Positions 1 through 9,489 are shown, counted from the first letter of the stretch. The stretch is DNA of 64,000 nucleotides from Paraburkholderia azotifigens (GCF_007995085.1 NZ_VOQS01000005.1:2294001-2358000), one strand, 5' to 3'. Numbers and translations are program-made. The notes: generated from the letters alone by a model not told the origin.

Positions 1-2562
1 GAGCCGACCTATCACTTCTTCCACGCATTGACGCTGGCGGCGCGTTATCCCGCCGCCGGAATCGAAGAGCAGCAGGCATGTCACGCGCTGCTCGCGCAAA
101 CGCTCGCCAGATTCGAATCGTGGAGCACGCACTGCCCGGAAAACTTCCATCACCGCCATGCGTTGCTCGCCGCGGAAATCGCGCGCATCGAAGGGCGCGA
201 CTCCGACGCGATGCATTTCTACGAGGAAGCGATACGCGCAGCGCGCGAACACGGCTTCATCCAGTATCAGGGGCTGGCGCACGAACTCGCCGCGCAGTTT
301 CATGCCGCGCGCGGACTTGAAACCATCGCCGATACTTATCTGTTCAACGCGCGTTCCTGCTACGAACGTTGGGGAGCGACAGGCAAGGTCCGGCAACTGG
401 CACGAACGTACGCTCAATTGCGGCACGATCCGGCGAGCCTCGACGGCACCATCGCCACGTCGAACGAGCAACTGGATCTCGCGACCGTCGTCCAGGTGTC
501 GCGCGCGATCTTCAGCGGCATCGACCTGAACGAACTGATTCATACGCTGATGGTGCTCGCGCTCGAACATGCGGGTGCGAACCGTGGCTTGCTGATTTTC
601 AGGCGCGGCAATGACCTGCGAGTGGAAGCGGAGGCGTCGACGGTGCGGGACGGCGTGGATGTTCGCTTGCCGAAGGTCCGCGCGACGGGCAGCGAGCTTC
701 CCGAATCGGTGCTGCGCTACGTGATCCGCACGGGCGACAGCCTGCTGCTCGACGACGCATCGGCGCGCAGCCCCTTTTCGTCGGACGAGTACATTCGACG
801 TCACGACTGCCGGTCGATCTTGTGCCTGCCGCTTGTCAAGCAGACCCGGCTGATCGGCGTGCTTTACCTTGAGAACAATCTGACCACCGACGCGTTCACG
901 CCCGCCCGCACAGCCGTGCTGCGGCTGCTTGCATCGCAGGCGGCGCTGTCGCTCGAAACGGCGCGGCTCTACGCCGACCTGCAGGACGCGGAAGCGTTGC
1001 TGGCCGACGCGCAGCGCCTGAGCCATACGGGCAGCTTCGACTGGCATGTGTCGAGCGGCGAACTGATCTGGTCGAAAGAGAGTTTCCGCATCTTCGGCTA
1101 TGACGCCGATATGACGCCGACGGTCGACATGATGTTCGGTCGCGTGCATCCCGACGACGTAACCTTCGTGCGGCTCGCATTCGACCGCGCCACGCACGAC
1201 CGCCAGCCGTTCGATATCGAACACCGGTTGTGGATGCCTGATGGATCGATTCGGTATCTGCAGGTACTGGCGCATGTCGTGGTCGATGAAGAGCGCCGGA
1301 TGCGGGTGCTCGGCGCGCTAAAAGACATCACCGTGCGCAAGCAGGCGCACGCCGCGCTCGAACGCAGCGAACACCGCTATCGCAGCCTGTTCTTCGACAT
1401 GCCCGTGGGTCTCTGGCAGATCGAGGCGCAGCCGTTGATGACCTTGCTCGCGGAGTTGCGCGCGCAAGGCGTCGACGATCTGTCCGCCTATATCGACGAT
1501 CATCCGGGCTGGCTAAACCGGGCGATGGAGATGCTCGTGGTCGAGGAGATCAATCACCACGCGGCGCAGATGTTCGGCGCGCCGGACCGCAGCGCGCTGC
1601 TCGGCCCGCTGCCGTGGGTCTGGCGGGAAAGCCCGGGCACGTTTCGGCGCGCGCTGGAAAGCCGCTATAGTGGCGAAGCGATTTTTCAGGAAACCACCCG
1701 GCTGCCTACGCTGGATGGGCGGATTATCGACGTTCTCTTTACGATCGCGCGCCCGAGTTCGACGGAGGATCTGGGCATCGCACTGATCAGCCTCGTCGAC
1801 CTGACGGAACGCGTGCGTGCGCAGGACATGCTGCATCGGCTCCAGGCCGACTTCGCCCACGCGGCGCGCATTTCGATGCTGGGCGAGCTGACGGCGTCCG
1901 TCGCGCACGAACTGAATCAGCCGCTTTCGGCAATTGCGATGAACAGCGCGATCAGCAACCGCTGGCTCGATCGTGCCGTGCCCGACGTCGCCGAAGCGCG
2001 GCTGATCAACCAGCGCGTGGCCGCCGATGCACGGCGCGCTGTCGATATCGTCGATCGCATCCGGAGCATGGCGCTTCGCCGGGATCCGAAGCGCGCCGTC
2101 GCGCAACTCAACGAACTGATCGACGAGGCGCTCATTTTTCTTCAGCACGAAGTGCGCTCGCGCGGCGTGATCGTGTTGCGCCAGCGCGCTACCGTCGCGC
2201 CGATGGTGCTCGCCGATCGCGTCCAGCTTCAGCAGGTGATCGTCAATCTGGTCGTCAACGCAATGCAGGCGATGGAGCAGTCGGGCCGCTCCGAACGCAA
2301 GATCACGATCCGCACGCAGACGCCGGACGGCGCGACGGTCTGTTGCGCGATGGAAGACAGCGGTCCCGGTATCGCGCCCCAGGAACTCAACCGGCTGTTC
2401 CAGAGCTTCTATACGACCAAGGACAACGGCATGGGGATGGGCTTGCCGATCTGCCGCTCGATCATCGAGGCGCATGGCGGACGTATCGGCGCCGATAACG
2501 GCTCGGTGCACGGCGGCGCGCGTTTCTTTTTCACGCTGCCATCCGCCGATGCCGATGACTAG
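1..2562 (+). CDS. Sensor histidine kinase, C-terminal part of a large multidomain kinase (5' end outside window)
   Basis: The reading frame is open from base 1, so the true start lies upstream. The visible part has a helical repeat-like stretch, a GAF domain (about bases 460-970), a PAS domain (about 1010-1330), a second PAS-like linker, a HisKA box with VAHELNQPLSAI (about 1895-1930) and a HATPase with N box NLVVNAMQAM and G boxes SGPGI and GMGMGLPIC. This matches the C-terminal half of the Burkholderiaceae Ser/Thr kinase-ATPase-histidine kinase proteins (from family knowledge). It has no receiver domain of its own. The response regulator at 4021 is a possible partner, though a LysR gene lies between them. 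Confidence 0.88.
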   Translation, partial: EPTYHFFHALTLAARYPAAGIEEQQACHALLAQTLARFESWSTHCPENFHHRHALLAAEIARIEGRDSDAMHFYEEAIRAAREHGFIQYQGLAHELAAQFHAARGLETIADTYLFNARSCYERWGATGKVRQLARTYAQLRHDPASLDGTIATSNEQLDLATVVQVSRAIFSGIDLNELIHTLMVLALEHAGANRGLLIFRRGNDLRVEAEASTVRDGVDVRLPKVRATGSELPESVLRYVIRTGDSLLLDDASARSPFSSDEYIRRHDCRSILCLPLVKQTRLIGVLYLENNLTTDAFTPARTAVLRLLASQAALSLETARLYADLQDAEALLADAQRLSHTGSFDWHVSSGELIWSKESFRIFGYDADMTPTVDMMFGRVHPDDVTFVRLAFDRATHDRQPFDIEHRLWMPDGSIRYLQVLAHVVVDEERRMRVLGALKDITVRKQAHAALERSEHRYRSLFFDMPVGLWQIEAQPLMTLLAELRAQGVDDLSAYIDDHPGWLNRAMEMLVVEEINHHAAQMFGAPDRSALLGPLPWVWRESPGTFRRALESRYSGEAIFQETTRLPTLDGRIIDVLFTIARPSSTEDLGIALISLVDLTERVRAQDMLHRLQADFAHAARISMLGELTASVAHELNQPLSAIAMNSAISNRWLDRAVPDVAEARLINQRVAADARRAVDIVDRIRSMALRRDPKRAVAQLNELIDEALIFLQHEVRSRGVIVLRQRATVAPMVLADRVQLQQVIVNLVVNAMQAMEQSGRSERKITIRTQTPDGATVCCAMEDSGPGIAPQELNRLFQSFYTTKDNGMGMGLPICRSIIEAHGGRIGADNGSVHGGARFFFTLPSADADD

Positions 2563-2594
2563 AACAGCAAACAGAACAGCAAACAGAACAGCAA
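2562..2594. repeat. Short tandem repeat, 12-bp unit, about 2.7 copies
   Basis: The unit gaacagcaaaca repeats directly after the kinase stop codon, with a last partial copy ending gaacagcaa. It is noncoding on the plus strand. It looks like replication slippage and no function is visible. Confidence 0.8.
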
Positions 2595-2788
2595 GCGCGG
2601 ATCGTGCCTGCATCGAACATACGACGGTATGAGGCTGTCATGCGATGGTGGGTGAAATCGCAAGCAATAGTAGGCTGGTGCGTTAGCCGCGCGCCCGATA
2701 GGCTATTCCCGTGAAGTCAGGGAAGTCATCTCATCGGACATCGGCGTGACGTCGTTGCGCGCGATGGCGATTCATCGGGGTGCACATC

Positions 2789-3691
2789 ATGGACGTGGCG
2801 GATCTGAAAGTATTCGACGCAGTCGCTCGCCTCGGAAGCATGAGCCGCGCAGCGCTCGAATTGCATACGGTGCAGTCGAACGTCACCGGGCGAATCCGCT
2901 CGCTCGAGGGCGAGGTGGGCGTCGCGCTGTTCGAGCGGCACGTGCGCGGCGTGAAGATGACGCCCGCCGGACAGCGAATGCTGCCGTATGCGGCGCGCGC
3001 TGCCCGTCTCGTCGCCGACGCGCGGCTTGCCGCGCTCGACGACGGTCCGCCGAACGGCACCCTTGCGATCGGCGCGTTATGGACGACAGGTTCGTTGCAG
3101 TTGAGCCGCGTGCTCAGTCATTTCGCGAGTCTCTATCCGCAGGTCGGATTGTCGTTGACGACGGATACGAGCAGCGGACTGACGGCGGCCGTCGCGGACT
3201 GCCGTCTGGACGGCGCGTTCGTTGCCGGCCCGTTGAGCGATGCCGGCCTCGATGTGCAGACCGTGTTCAGCGAGGAACTCGTGCTCGTCTCACCGACGAC
3301 CATGCGCTCGCTGAAGGAACTCGGATCGATTGACAACCTCAAGGCGATTGTCTTCAGTCCGGGTTGCTCGTATCGCGAGCGCCTCGATCTGCTGCTCGCC
3401 GAGATGGGCATTCTGTCCGTGACGGCTCTGGCGTTCGGATCGATCGACGCGATACTCTCGTGCGTCGCGGCGGGCATCGGCGTTACCTTGCTGCCGCGAG
3501 GCATCGTGTCGAACGCGGCACACAGACATGCCGTCACGGTGCATCCGCTCGCGTCGGACGCGGCGCGCATGGAGACGCTGTTCATACGGCGGCACGATGC
3601 TTATCTGTCGAATGCGATGCGCGCCTTTCTGGATGTGGCGCGTTCCGAGGTACTCGTTTCGGACAGCGGAGGCGCATGCTTGCCGGCGTGA
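2789..3691 (+). CDS. LysR-type transcriptional regulator
   Basis: The N-terminal winged HTH reads LKVFDAVARLGSMSRAA, followed by a LysR effector-binding domain, about 300 residues in all, the usual family length. The ATG at 2789 is preferred; a GTG three codons upstream (2780) is in frame. The gene stands alone between the kinase and the response regulator and has no obvious divergent target, so its regulon cannot be inferred. The motif SPGCSYRERLDLLLAEMG in the effector domain resembles LysR proteins of the CysB/GltR-like group, but no ligand can be assigned. Confidence 0.88.
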   Translation: MDVADLKVFDAVARLGSMSRAALELHTVQSNVTGRIRSLEGEVGVALFERHVRGVKMTPAGQRMLPYAARAARLVADARLAALDDGPPNGTLAIGALWTTGSLQLSRVLSHFASLYPQVGLSLTTDTSSGLTAAVADCRLDGAFVAGPLSDAGLDVQTVFSEELVLVSPTTMRSLKELGSIDNLKAIVFSPGCSYRERLDLLLAEMGILSVTALAFGSIDAILSCVAAGIGVTLLPRGIVSNAAHRHAVTVHPLASDAARMETLFIRRHDAYLSNAMRAFLDVARSEVLVSDSGGACLPA

Positions 3692-4020
3692 TTTTTTCCG
3701 AGCTTTATTCATTTCCCGTCGTGCGATAAGCCGGACCCAATCGGCAGGTTTATGTGCGTCTTGTTCGTGGCTAAAAACCAATCAATGAAATATCGGTTTC
3801 TCGATACCTCCTGCCTTGCGCAATCGGCGTTAGTCGCTCGATAGCATCAGATAGTTTCTTGCCCGAAGCATTCCTCATTTCAGCACGCCTCGCAGCATCC
3901 GGCACGCGACTTTGCTTTGCGCTCGCCGCCGTTTGGTACAACAATGTATGTGTTGCTGAATCTGCATCAGACACTCCCCGGTTTGCACCAGCATCTTTCA
4001 CTCGTTCACAAGGAGGCGGA
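3692..4020. other. Intergenic region, LysR gene to response regulator
   Basis: This 329-bp stretch holds no convincing gene. It contains a small inverted repeat, TATCG-N6-CGATA (3791-3806), and ends in a near-perfect ribosome binding site AAGGAGG at 4010-4016. The AT-richer part around 3780-3860 is the likely promoter zone for the response regulator. Confidence 0.5.
4010..4016 (+). promoter_or_regulatory. Strong Shine-Dalgarno that fixes the response-regulator start
   Basis: AAGGAGG sits 4 nt before the ATG at 4021. The longer in-frame extension back to 3859 has no such site and encodes a low-complexity leader, so the start at 4021 is preferred. Confidence 0.75.
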
Positions 4021-4719
4021 ATGGTCTCAGGACCGAGTTCGACGTCGACGACAAGAAGTGAAGAAGGTATGCCTCCCGGCAAGCTCCCCGACGGACGTTC
4101 CGTCGTGTATGTCATCGACGACGACGAATCGATCCGGTTTGTACTGAACGGCCTGGTGCGTTCGGTAGGTCTTCACGTGGAGACGTTCGAGTCACCCAAA
4201 GATTTTCTCGCTTTCCCAAAGTATGATGCGCCGAGTTGCCTGATTCTCGACGTCAGGCTGCGAGGCGAGAGCGGGCTCGCGTTTCAGCAGGAAGCCCAGC
4301 AATGCGGCGTGCGCATGCCGATCCTCTTCATCACGGCGCATGGCGACATCGAAATGACCGTCAAGGCGATGAAGGCGGGCGCGCTGGATTTCTTCGCGAA
4401 GCCTTTCCGCGATCAGGACATGCTCGATGCCATCGCTCATGCGCTGAAGCGCGATGCCGAGCGTCGCGAATCGGAGCATGCGCTGACGACGCTGCGCGAA
4501 GCCTATGAAACGCTGACGCAACGCGAGCGCGAAGTGATGAAGTTCGTGGTGGCCGGCATGCTGAACAAGCAGATTGCCTACGAACTGCATCTGAGTGAAA
4601 TCACCGTGAAGATCCATCGCGGACAGGTGATGAAAAAGATGGGTTCGCGTTCGCTTCCCGATCTCGTAAGAAAGGCGGAAGCGCTCGGCATCGACCAGAA
4701 ACAGCCGGGTTCGAACTAA
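4021..4719 (+). CDS. FixJ/NarL-type two-component response regulator
   Basis: The 232-residue protein has an N-terminal receiver domain (acidic pocket VIDDDES, phospho-acceptor Asp in LILDVRL, Lys in FFAKPF) and a C-terminal LuxR-type HTH (LTQREREVMKFVVAGM, then EITVKIHRGQVMKKMG). This is the FixJ/TodT domain order, so it is a DNA-binding output regulator. A GAF/PAS histidine kinase ending at 2562 is the nearest candidate partner. The gene is monocistronic by spacing. The exported protein at 4988 is a possible target because a 6-bp inverted repeat lies between them. Confidence 0.9.
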   Translation: MVSGPSSTSTTRSEEGMPPGKLPDGRSVVYVIDDDESIRFVLNGLVRSVGLHVETFESPKDFLAFPKYDAPSCLILDVRLRGESGLAFQQEAQQCGVRMPILFITAHGDIEMTVKAMKAGALDFFAKPFRDQDMLDAIAHALKRDAERRESEHALTTLREAYETLTQREREVMKFVVAGMLNKQIAYELHLSEITVKIHRGQVMKKMGSRSLPDLVRKAEALGIDQKQPGSN

Positions 4720-4818
4720 CGGGCGGCGTCAGGCACACTGCGCCGCTGCGTCTTTCCATCTGTTCAAAAGACAGTTTCATCTCTTTCGTCAAATCTCAGC
4801 GTATATATGCCGTAAGCG

Positions 4819-4835
4819 GTGCAATAAGTTTGCAC
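4819..4835. promoter_or_regulatory. Inverted repeat GTGCAA-N5-TTGCAC, possible operator
   Basis: This perfect 6-bp dyad with a 5-bp spacer lies in the 268-bp gap before the GlcG-like gene. Its size suits a LuxR-family dimer, but assignment to the response regulator just upstream is inference. Confidence 0.35.
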
Positions 4836-4987
4836 TCCGTTGGAGTTGCGCCCGATCGACACATGCAGAGGTTGTACAGTCGACCATCGGCATGTTTCGG
4901 CTGATCTCTTTATGCACTGGAAGCGCGGCGCGCGCCGCGCTTAACGTTCAGCGGTCTTTCACTGATTCCGTTCTTCTGGAGGGCGAC

Positions 4988-5518
4988 ATGAAATTGATGA
5001 CGTTGCACGCGTCTGTTGCGCTGCTTTGCGGCTTGTCCGTCTCGTTCGTTCCGGCGCATGCGCAACAGGCGCCGCAGCCCGGATACCACTACACGTTGCC
5101 GCTCAATCTTGCCGTCGAGGCCGCGGAAGAAGCGATTCGCGTGTGCGAAGAGAAGCGCTACTGGGTGACGGCGACTGTCGTCGATATGGACGGCGTGCCG
5201 CAGGTCGTCATGCGCGGCGATCACGCGACCGTCCACACGGGCGAATCCAGCTTCAGAAAGGCCTTTACCGTTGTAACGCTCGGGCCTGAGTTCGGCTTCG
5301 ACCGTTCGAGCGGATTCTTCGAACTGGTCAAGACCAGTCCGTACGCGCCGCAACTCGCGACGGTTCACAACGTGATGGCGCTGCCTGGCGCGGTCGCTTT
5401 CAAGGCCGGCAACGAGATGGTGGGCGCGCTGGGTATCGGCGGCGCGCCGGGCGGCGACAAGGATGAAGTCTGTGCGGCGGCCGGTGTCGCGAAGGTGGCG
5501 AACCGGCTGCCGCACTAG
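4988..5518 (+). CDS. Exported GlcG/HbpS-family (DUF336) protein
   Basis: A signal peptide (MKLMTLHASVALLCGLSVS, cleavage after AHA-Q) precedes a GlcG/HbpS fold with AEEAIRVCEEKRYWVTATVVD, RGDHATVHT and the Gly-rich end GALGIGGAPGGDKDE. Members are described as haem-binding or as accessory proteins of glycolate-type oxidation clusters; no enzyme activity can be assigned. The start at ATG 4988 follows a ctggaggg ribosome site; an upstream in-frame extension would destroy the signal peptide. It converges on the AEC permease with an 8-bp gap. Confidence 0.85.
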   Translation: MKLMTLHASVALLCGLSVSFVPAHAQQAPQPGYHYTLPLNLAVEAAEEAIRVCEEKRYWVTATVVDMDGVPQVVMRGDHATVHTGESSFRKAFTVVTLGPEFGFDRSSGFFELVKTSPYAPQLATVHNVMALPGAVAFKAGNEMVGALGIGGAPGGDKDEVCAAAGVAKVANRLPH

Positions 5519-5526
5519 TCGAAGAT

Positions 5527-6468
5527 TCAGGCAGCCGCGAGGCCTCCGTCGACAAGATAAATGGCGGCGGAGAACGTGATGATCGACAGTACGGTGCTGA
5601 CGAGAATCGACGTTGCGGCTTCGCTCTGATATGCGCCTGCCTCGTTGGCGAACATGGCCGGAATGGTCGCCGACGGCAGCGCGCAAAGCAGGATCATCTG
5701 CTGTGCGTAAAGCCCATGAACGCCGAGCAATACCGTCGCCGCGAACATCAGCAGCGGATGAACCAGCAGCTTGAGTCCGAGGTTCGCCCACACTTCGTTC
5801 GACAGCTTCAGCTTGACGGACGACATGATCAGGCCGAGGCAGAGCAGCGACACGCCGGGCGTCGCCTTGCCGAGCAGATTGAAGGCTTCGGCGAGCACGG
5901 GCGGCAGCTTGATCTGCAGCAGCGAACACAGGATGCCGAGCGCGGGCGCCCACATCAACGGCCGCCGCACAGCGCTTTTGATGCTCGACAGGAACGCCTG
6001 CGTGCCGCTTCCTTCTCCGCTTGCAACCGTGAGCAGCATGGTCGTCAGCGGAATCATGATGAGGCTCGCGATCAGATTGAGGATCAGCACCGAATAGATG
6101 CTGCCCGGACCAAACATCGCCTGCAGGATGGGGATGCCCATGAAGGCCGCGTCAGGGTAGCCGTTGACAAAGCCTTTGAGCGTCGCTGCCCTGAGCTCGC
6201 GATAGCGCCACCAGCCGATCAGCAGCGCGAACGTATACATCCCCATGATGCCGATGAAGGTCGCGACGATCAGCCTGAAATCAAACAACTGCGAGCGCGG
6301 CGTGCTCGCCATGCCGACCAGCAGCAGCGCCGGAAAGATCCAGCCGAGCACCAGGCGGCTGATGAGCAGACTGTCCGAATGATTCAGACGTCCGCGCTTG
6401 CCGGCAATGAAGCCGAGCACGATCACGAACGCCACGGGTAAAAGAGGTCCAACGATCCTGTCTAACAT
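5527..6468 (-). CDS. AEC-family permease (auxin efflux carrier-like)
   Basis: This 313-residue membrane protein shows about ten hydrophobic segments arranged as two inverted halves, typical of the AEC (Mem_trans) family. Bacterial members carry malate, malonate or similar carboxylates. The start MLDRIVGPLLPVAFVIVLGF at 6468 follows an aggaga site; the 18 upstream codons are not membrane-like and were dropped. It lies downstream of the enolase-superfamily gene on the same strand (114-bp gap) and may take up or export that enzyme's acid substrate or product. Confidence 0.85.
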   Translation of the reverse strand: MLDRIVGPLLPVAFVIVLGFIAGKRGRLNHSDSLLISRLVLGWIFPALLLVGMASTPRSQLFDFRLIVATFIGIMGMYTFALLIGWWRYRELRAATLKGFVNGYPDAAFMGIPILQAMFGPGSIYSVLILNLIASLIMIPLTTMLLTVASGEGSGTQAFLSSIKSAVRRPLMWAPALGILCSLLQIKLPPVLAEAFNLLGKATPGVSLLCLGLIMSSVKLKLSNEVWANLGLKLLVHPLLMFAATVLLGVHGLYAQQMILLCALPSATIPAMFANEAGAYQSEAATSILVSTVLSIITFSAAIYLVDGGLAAA

Positions 6469-6582
6469 GTTCTCCTGACTCCAGGTTTTGTTATGCGTAT
6501 GCAACGGCAAACAGCGGGGCACCCTCGCAACGCGAGGTTGCGTGGGATACGAACGCCGACCGGATGCCGAAGCGGTGTTTGC

Positions 6583-7689
6583 TTAAAGCTCGATGCGATA
6601 GTCGCGAATCACATCGGGGTTGGGTTCGATGCCGAGGCCGGGGCCTTGCGGCACGTCGATGCGTCCATGGCGCGGAATGATCGCGTCGCCGTAGAGCTGC
6701 GCTTCGAGGTCGAAGTAACGCCATTCGACGAGCGCCTTCGGGCCGCCCAACGCCGCGCTGGCGTGCACGCTCGCGAGCAGTCCGGGGCCGTCGTAGAACG
6801 TGTGGACCATGACCGTGACGTTGTGCGCGTTCGCCAGCGCGAAGACCTTTTGCAGTTCCGTGATGCCGCCCATCTTCGCTGGGCTGGGCTGAATGAAATC
6901 GACGGAACCGGCTTCGAGCAGATGCTGAAAGTCCATCAGCGTCGATGCGTTTTCGCCCGCCGCGACGGGAATGCCGCCTTGCCGGCGCACGGCCGCGAGA
7001 CCCGCGTAGTTTTCGGGCGGCCACACGGGCTCTTCGATCCAGCGCAGATTGAACGGCCGCAGCTTTTCGGTCATGTCGAGCGCTTCGCGGACCGTCCACG
7101 GGCAATTGACGTCAAGCGTGATCTCGATGTCGGGGCCTGCCGCCTCGCGTGCGGCGCGTACGGTTTCCACGGTGATTTCATGCAGCTTGAGATGGCGGTA
7201 GCCGCTTTCCACCGCGCGCCGCACGTTGGTCGCGACCAGTTCGGGATCGGCGTAGCGGATCAGGCTCGCGTAACACGCCAGCGACGTGGCCTCCGCGCCG
7301 CCGAGCAGCTGGTGAACGGACTGGTTGGCACGCTTGCCTGCGATGTCCCACAGCGCGATGTCGATGGCCGACAGTCCGTAGATGAACGCGCCGCTTCGGC
7401 CGAACACATGGAACTTCTTCTGCAGGTCGAGCATCGACTTCTCGCGCAGCGCGATATCGCGGCCGATCAGCTCGGGCGCGAGAATCTTGTCGATCACCCG
7501 CTTCACGGACGGAATCGCCGTGAAGCCGAAGGTTTCGCCCCAGCCGACCGTGCCGTCGTCCGTCGTGACCTTGACGACGAGCGAGTCGACCACCTGCAGG
7601 TCTTTGGGGCCCCACACGCCTCCCGCCGACGGTCCGCCCGTCGTGAAGGGAATGCGCAGTGGGATGGTTTCTATGCTGGCAATGTTCAT
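6583..7689 (-). CDS. Mandelate racemase/muconate lactonizing enzyme family protein (enolase superfamily)
   Basis: The 368-residue protein has the enolase-superfamily capping domain and barrel. Visible metal ligands are D193, E219 and E246. The acid/base positions are K168-x-H170 (KLH in place of the usual KxK) and H296. It probably abstracts the alpha-proton of a carboxylate, as a sugar-acid dehydratase or cycloisomerase, but the substrate cannot be read. It is divergent from a FadR-type GntR regulator, the classic arrangement for an inducible acid-sugar gene, and the AEC permease follows it. Confidence 0.85.
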   Translation of the reverse strand: MNIASIETIPLRIPFTTGGPSAGGVWGPKDLQVVDSLVVKVTTDDGTVGWGETFGFTAIPSVKRVIDKILAPELIGRDIALREKSMLDLQKKFHVFGRSGAFIYGLSAIDIALWDIAGKRANQSVHQLLGGAEATSLACYASLIRYADPELVATNVRRAVESGYRHLKLHEITVETVRAAREAAGPDIEITLDVNCPWTVREALDMTEKLRPFNLRWIEEPVWPPENYAGLAAVRRQGGIPVAAGENASTLMDFQHLLEAGSVDFIQPSPAKMGGITELQKVFALANAHNVTVMVHTFYDGPGLLASVHASAALGGPKALVEWRYFDLEAQLYGDAIIPRHGRIDVPQGPGLGIEPNPDVIRDYRIEL

Positions 7690-7780
7690 CTGGATCTACC
7701 TCAAATCGGATTGCGATGTGCACGGACGAAAGGCCGCCGTATGCTCCCGATGGTAGGAGACATCCTGTTGTCCTTCAAGT

Positions 7781-7793
7781 GAACAACTTGTTC
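7781..7793. promoter_or_regulatory. Palindrome GAACAA-C-TTGTTC, candidate GntR operator
   Basis: This perfect 6-bp dyad around one central base lies in the 267-bp divergent region between the enolase-superfamily gene and the GntR gene, about 90 bp upstream of the former. GntR/FadR proteins bind short palindromes of this kind. Assignment rests on position and symmetry only. Confidence 0.5.
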
Positions 7794-7956
7794 CTTTTGT
7801 GCAAATGAATTGAGCGCCGTGTGCAACACAGACGCGGGTCGAGCCTTGTCGAGGCTTGATTTGTGGCCTGGAAAGACGGCTTGTTGGCGCAGCACGGGCG
7901 GCCCGCGCATGCTTCAGGATGTAGAATAAGAAGACAAGCAACAGCCTGAAACGACC

Positions 7957-8688
7957 ATGAGCGAAATGAACGTGCGGCGCGTCGAACGGCGGCCCCATCT
8001 CGCGGAGCACATCACCGCCTCGCTGAGTGAAGAGATCGCATCCGGGCGATTGAAGCCGGGGGACCGCCTGCCCACCGAACACTTTCTCTCCGAGAATTTC
8101 GGGGTCAGCCGCAACGTCGTGCGGGAGGCGATTGCGAGCCTGCGCGCGCAAGGGCTGATCGAGTCGCGCCAGGGCATCGGCGCTTTCGTCGCCGCGACGC
8201 CGCAGCCGTCGGAACCGCTGCAACAAGTGAGTTCGCAACTGCTGGAAGGCGACAACACGATCCGCAACATGTTTGAAGTGCGGGCCGTGCTCGAAAGCCA
8301 GGCGGCCGCGCTCGCGGCGGCGCATATGACGCCGCGCCGACTCAAGCCGATCCAGGAAGCGGTCGAACGGATGCGCTACGAAGGCGCGCCGACGGCCGGC
8401 ACCGTCAACGCGGATCTCGACTTCCATCGCGCCGTCGCGGCTGCGGCGGGCAACGACTACCTCGCTGCGATGATTCGCACCGTGCTCGAACCGATGCGTC
8501 CGCTGATCGCGGCGAACTTCGCGAGGCAAGGTCCGATGTTCGGCAACATTCCCAATGCCGCGCGCGCGGAGCACGAAACGCTGATTCAGGCCTTCATCGA
8601 CAAGGATGCCGCTGCCGCGCGCGAATTGATGGGCCGGCATATCGTGAGCGCTGCGTCGCGCTTCGGCTACGACATTTCGTTTTTCTGA
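7957..8688 (+). CDS. FadR-subfamily GntR transcriptional regulator
   Basis: Residues about 15-80 form the GntR winged helix (LKPGDRLPTEHFLSENFGVSRNVVREAIASLRAQGLI), and an all-helical FCD domain follows with the metal-site residues DLDFHRAVAAAAGN and a late His (GRHIVSA). The length of 243 residues is normal. It is divergent from the enolase-superfamily gene, so it most likely represses that gene and itself and is released by an acidic substrate. The ATG at 7957 is kept; a methionine three codons on is an alternative. Confidence 0.9.
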   Translation: MSEMNVRRVERRPHLAEHITASLSEEIASGRLKPGDRLPTEHFLSENFGVSRNVVREAIASLRAQGLIESRQGIGAFVAATPQPSEPLQQVSSQLLEGDNTIRNMFEVRAVLESQAAALAAAHMTPRRLKPIQEAVERMRYEGAPTAGTVNADLDFHRAVAAAAGNDYLAAMIRTVLEPMRPLIAANFARQGPMFGNIPNAARAEHETLIQAFIDKDAAAARELMGRHIVSAASRFGYDISFF

Positions 8689-8850
8689 GCGCGCGTTTTA
8701 TCGCTGGGTCTTCGTCACGCACCCGTATTTACACGGTGTAACGAGTGATGTGCCGCACACGCCGTTTATGCGTCCGCACGTCGAACGTATAGTCGGCTGA
8801 TTCGCGCGGCCCGCCGGGCTGCGCCTCATCAGACGAAGATGGAACAGCGT

Positions 8851-9483
8851 ATGAAACTGATATTTGTCGGCGACCCGATGTGTTCGTGGTGCTATGGCTT
8901 CGGCAAGGAAATGAGCGCGATTGCGCAGAGTCTACCGAATCTCGACGTGCAGGTCGTCGTGGGCGGCATGGCGGCAGGATCGACACAGGTGCTCGACGAC
9001 GCAGGCAAGCAGTTCAGGCTTACGCATTGGGCGCGCGTCGAGCAGATGAGCGGCGCCGAGTTCAATCGCGAAGCGCTGATGGCGCGCGAGAACTTCGTGT
9101 ACGACACGGAGCCCGTTTGCCGCGCGGTCGTGACTGCGCGGACGATCGCGCCCGGCGTCGACATGCTGAAAGTGTTCCGCGCATTCCAGCGGGCCTTTTA
9201 TGTCGACGGACTCGATACGACGGACGGCAGCGTGCTCGCCGAAGTCGGCGCGCAGGCCATCGCGGAGCAAGGTATCGCGACGACGGCCGATGCGTTCTTC
9301 GAAGCATTCACTTCCGATGAAGTCATCGACGCCACGCAGCGCGATTTCGAACTCACGCGCCGCCTCGGCGTGCGAGGCTTTCCGTCGCTGTTCGTCGAGA
9401 TCGACGGAAAGATCGGCCAGCTCAGTTCGGGCTATACGACGGCCGCGCAAGTCACCCAGGCGCTCAAGCCGCTCGCTGCATAG
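8851..9483 (+). CDS. DsbA-family (FrnE-like) thioredoxin-fold protein
   Basis: The redox motif CSWC lies at the start of the first helix (GDPMCSWCYGFGKEM), followed by a helical insertion and a cis-Pro loop GVRGFPSLFVEIDGK, the FrnE/DsbA cytoplasmic pattern. There is no signal peptide, so it acts in the cytosol as a disulfide oxidoreductase or isomerase-like protein. The start at 8851 follows GGAA at the right distance; an in-frame ATG at 8839 would add four residues. It converges on the AEC gene, which ends 7 bp away. Confidence 0.87.
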   Translation: MKLIFVGDPMCSWCYGFGKEMSAIAQSLPNLDVQVVVGGMAAGSTQVLDDAGKQFRLTHWARVEQMSGAEFNREALMARENFVYDTEPVCRAVVTARTIAPGVDMLKVFRAFQRAFYVDGLDTTDGSVLAEVGAQAIAEQGIATTADAFFEAFTSDEVIDATQRDFELTRRLGVRGFPSLFVEIDGKIGQLSSGYTTAAQVTQALKPLAA

Positions 9484-9489
9484 CGGCGG

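Noticed and set aside
1513..2613. 366-residue frame antisense to the histidine kinase
   Set aside because: The plus-strand frame has clear HisKA and HATPase motifs across the same bases.
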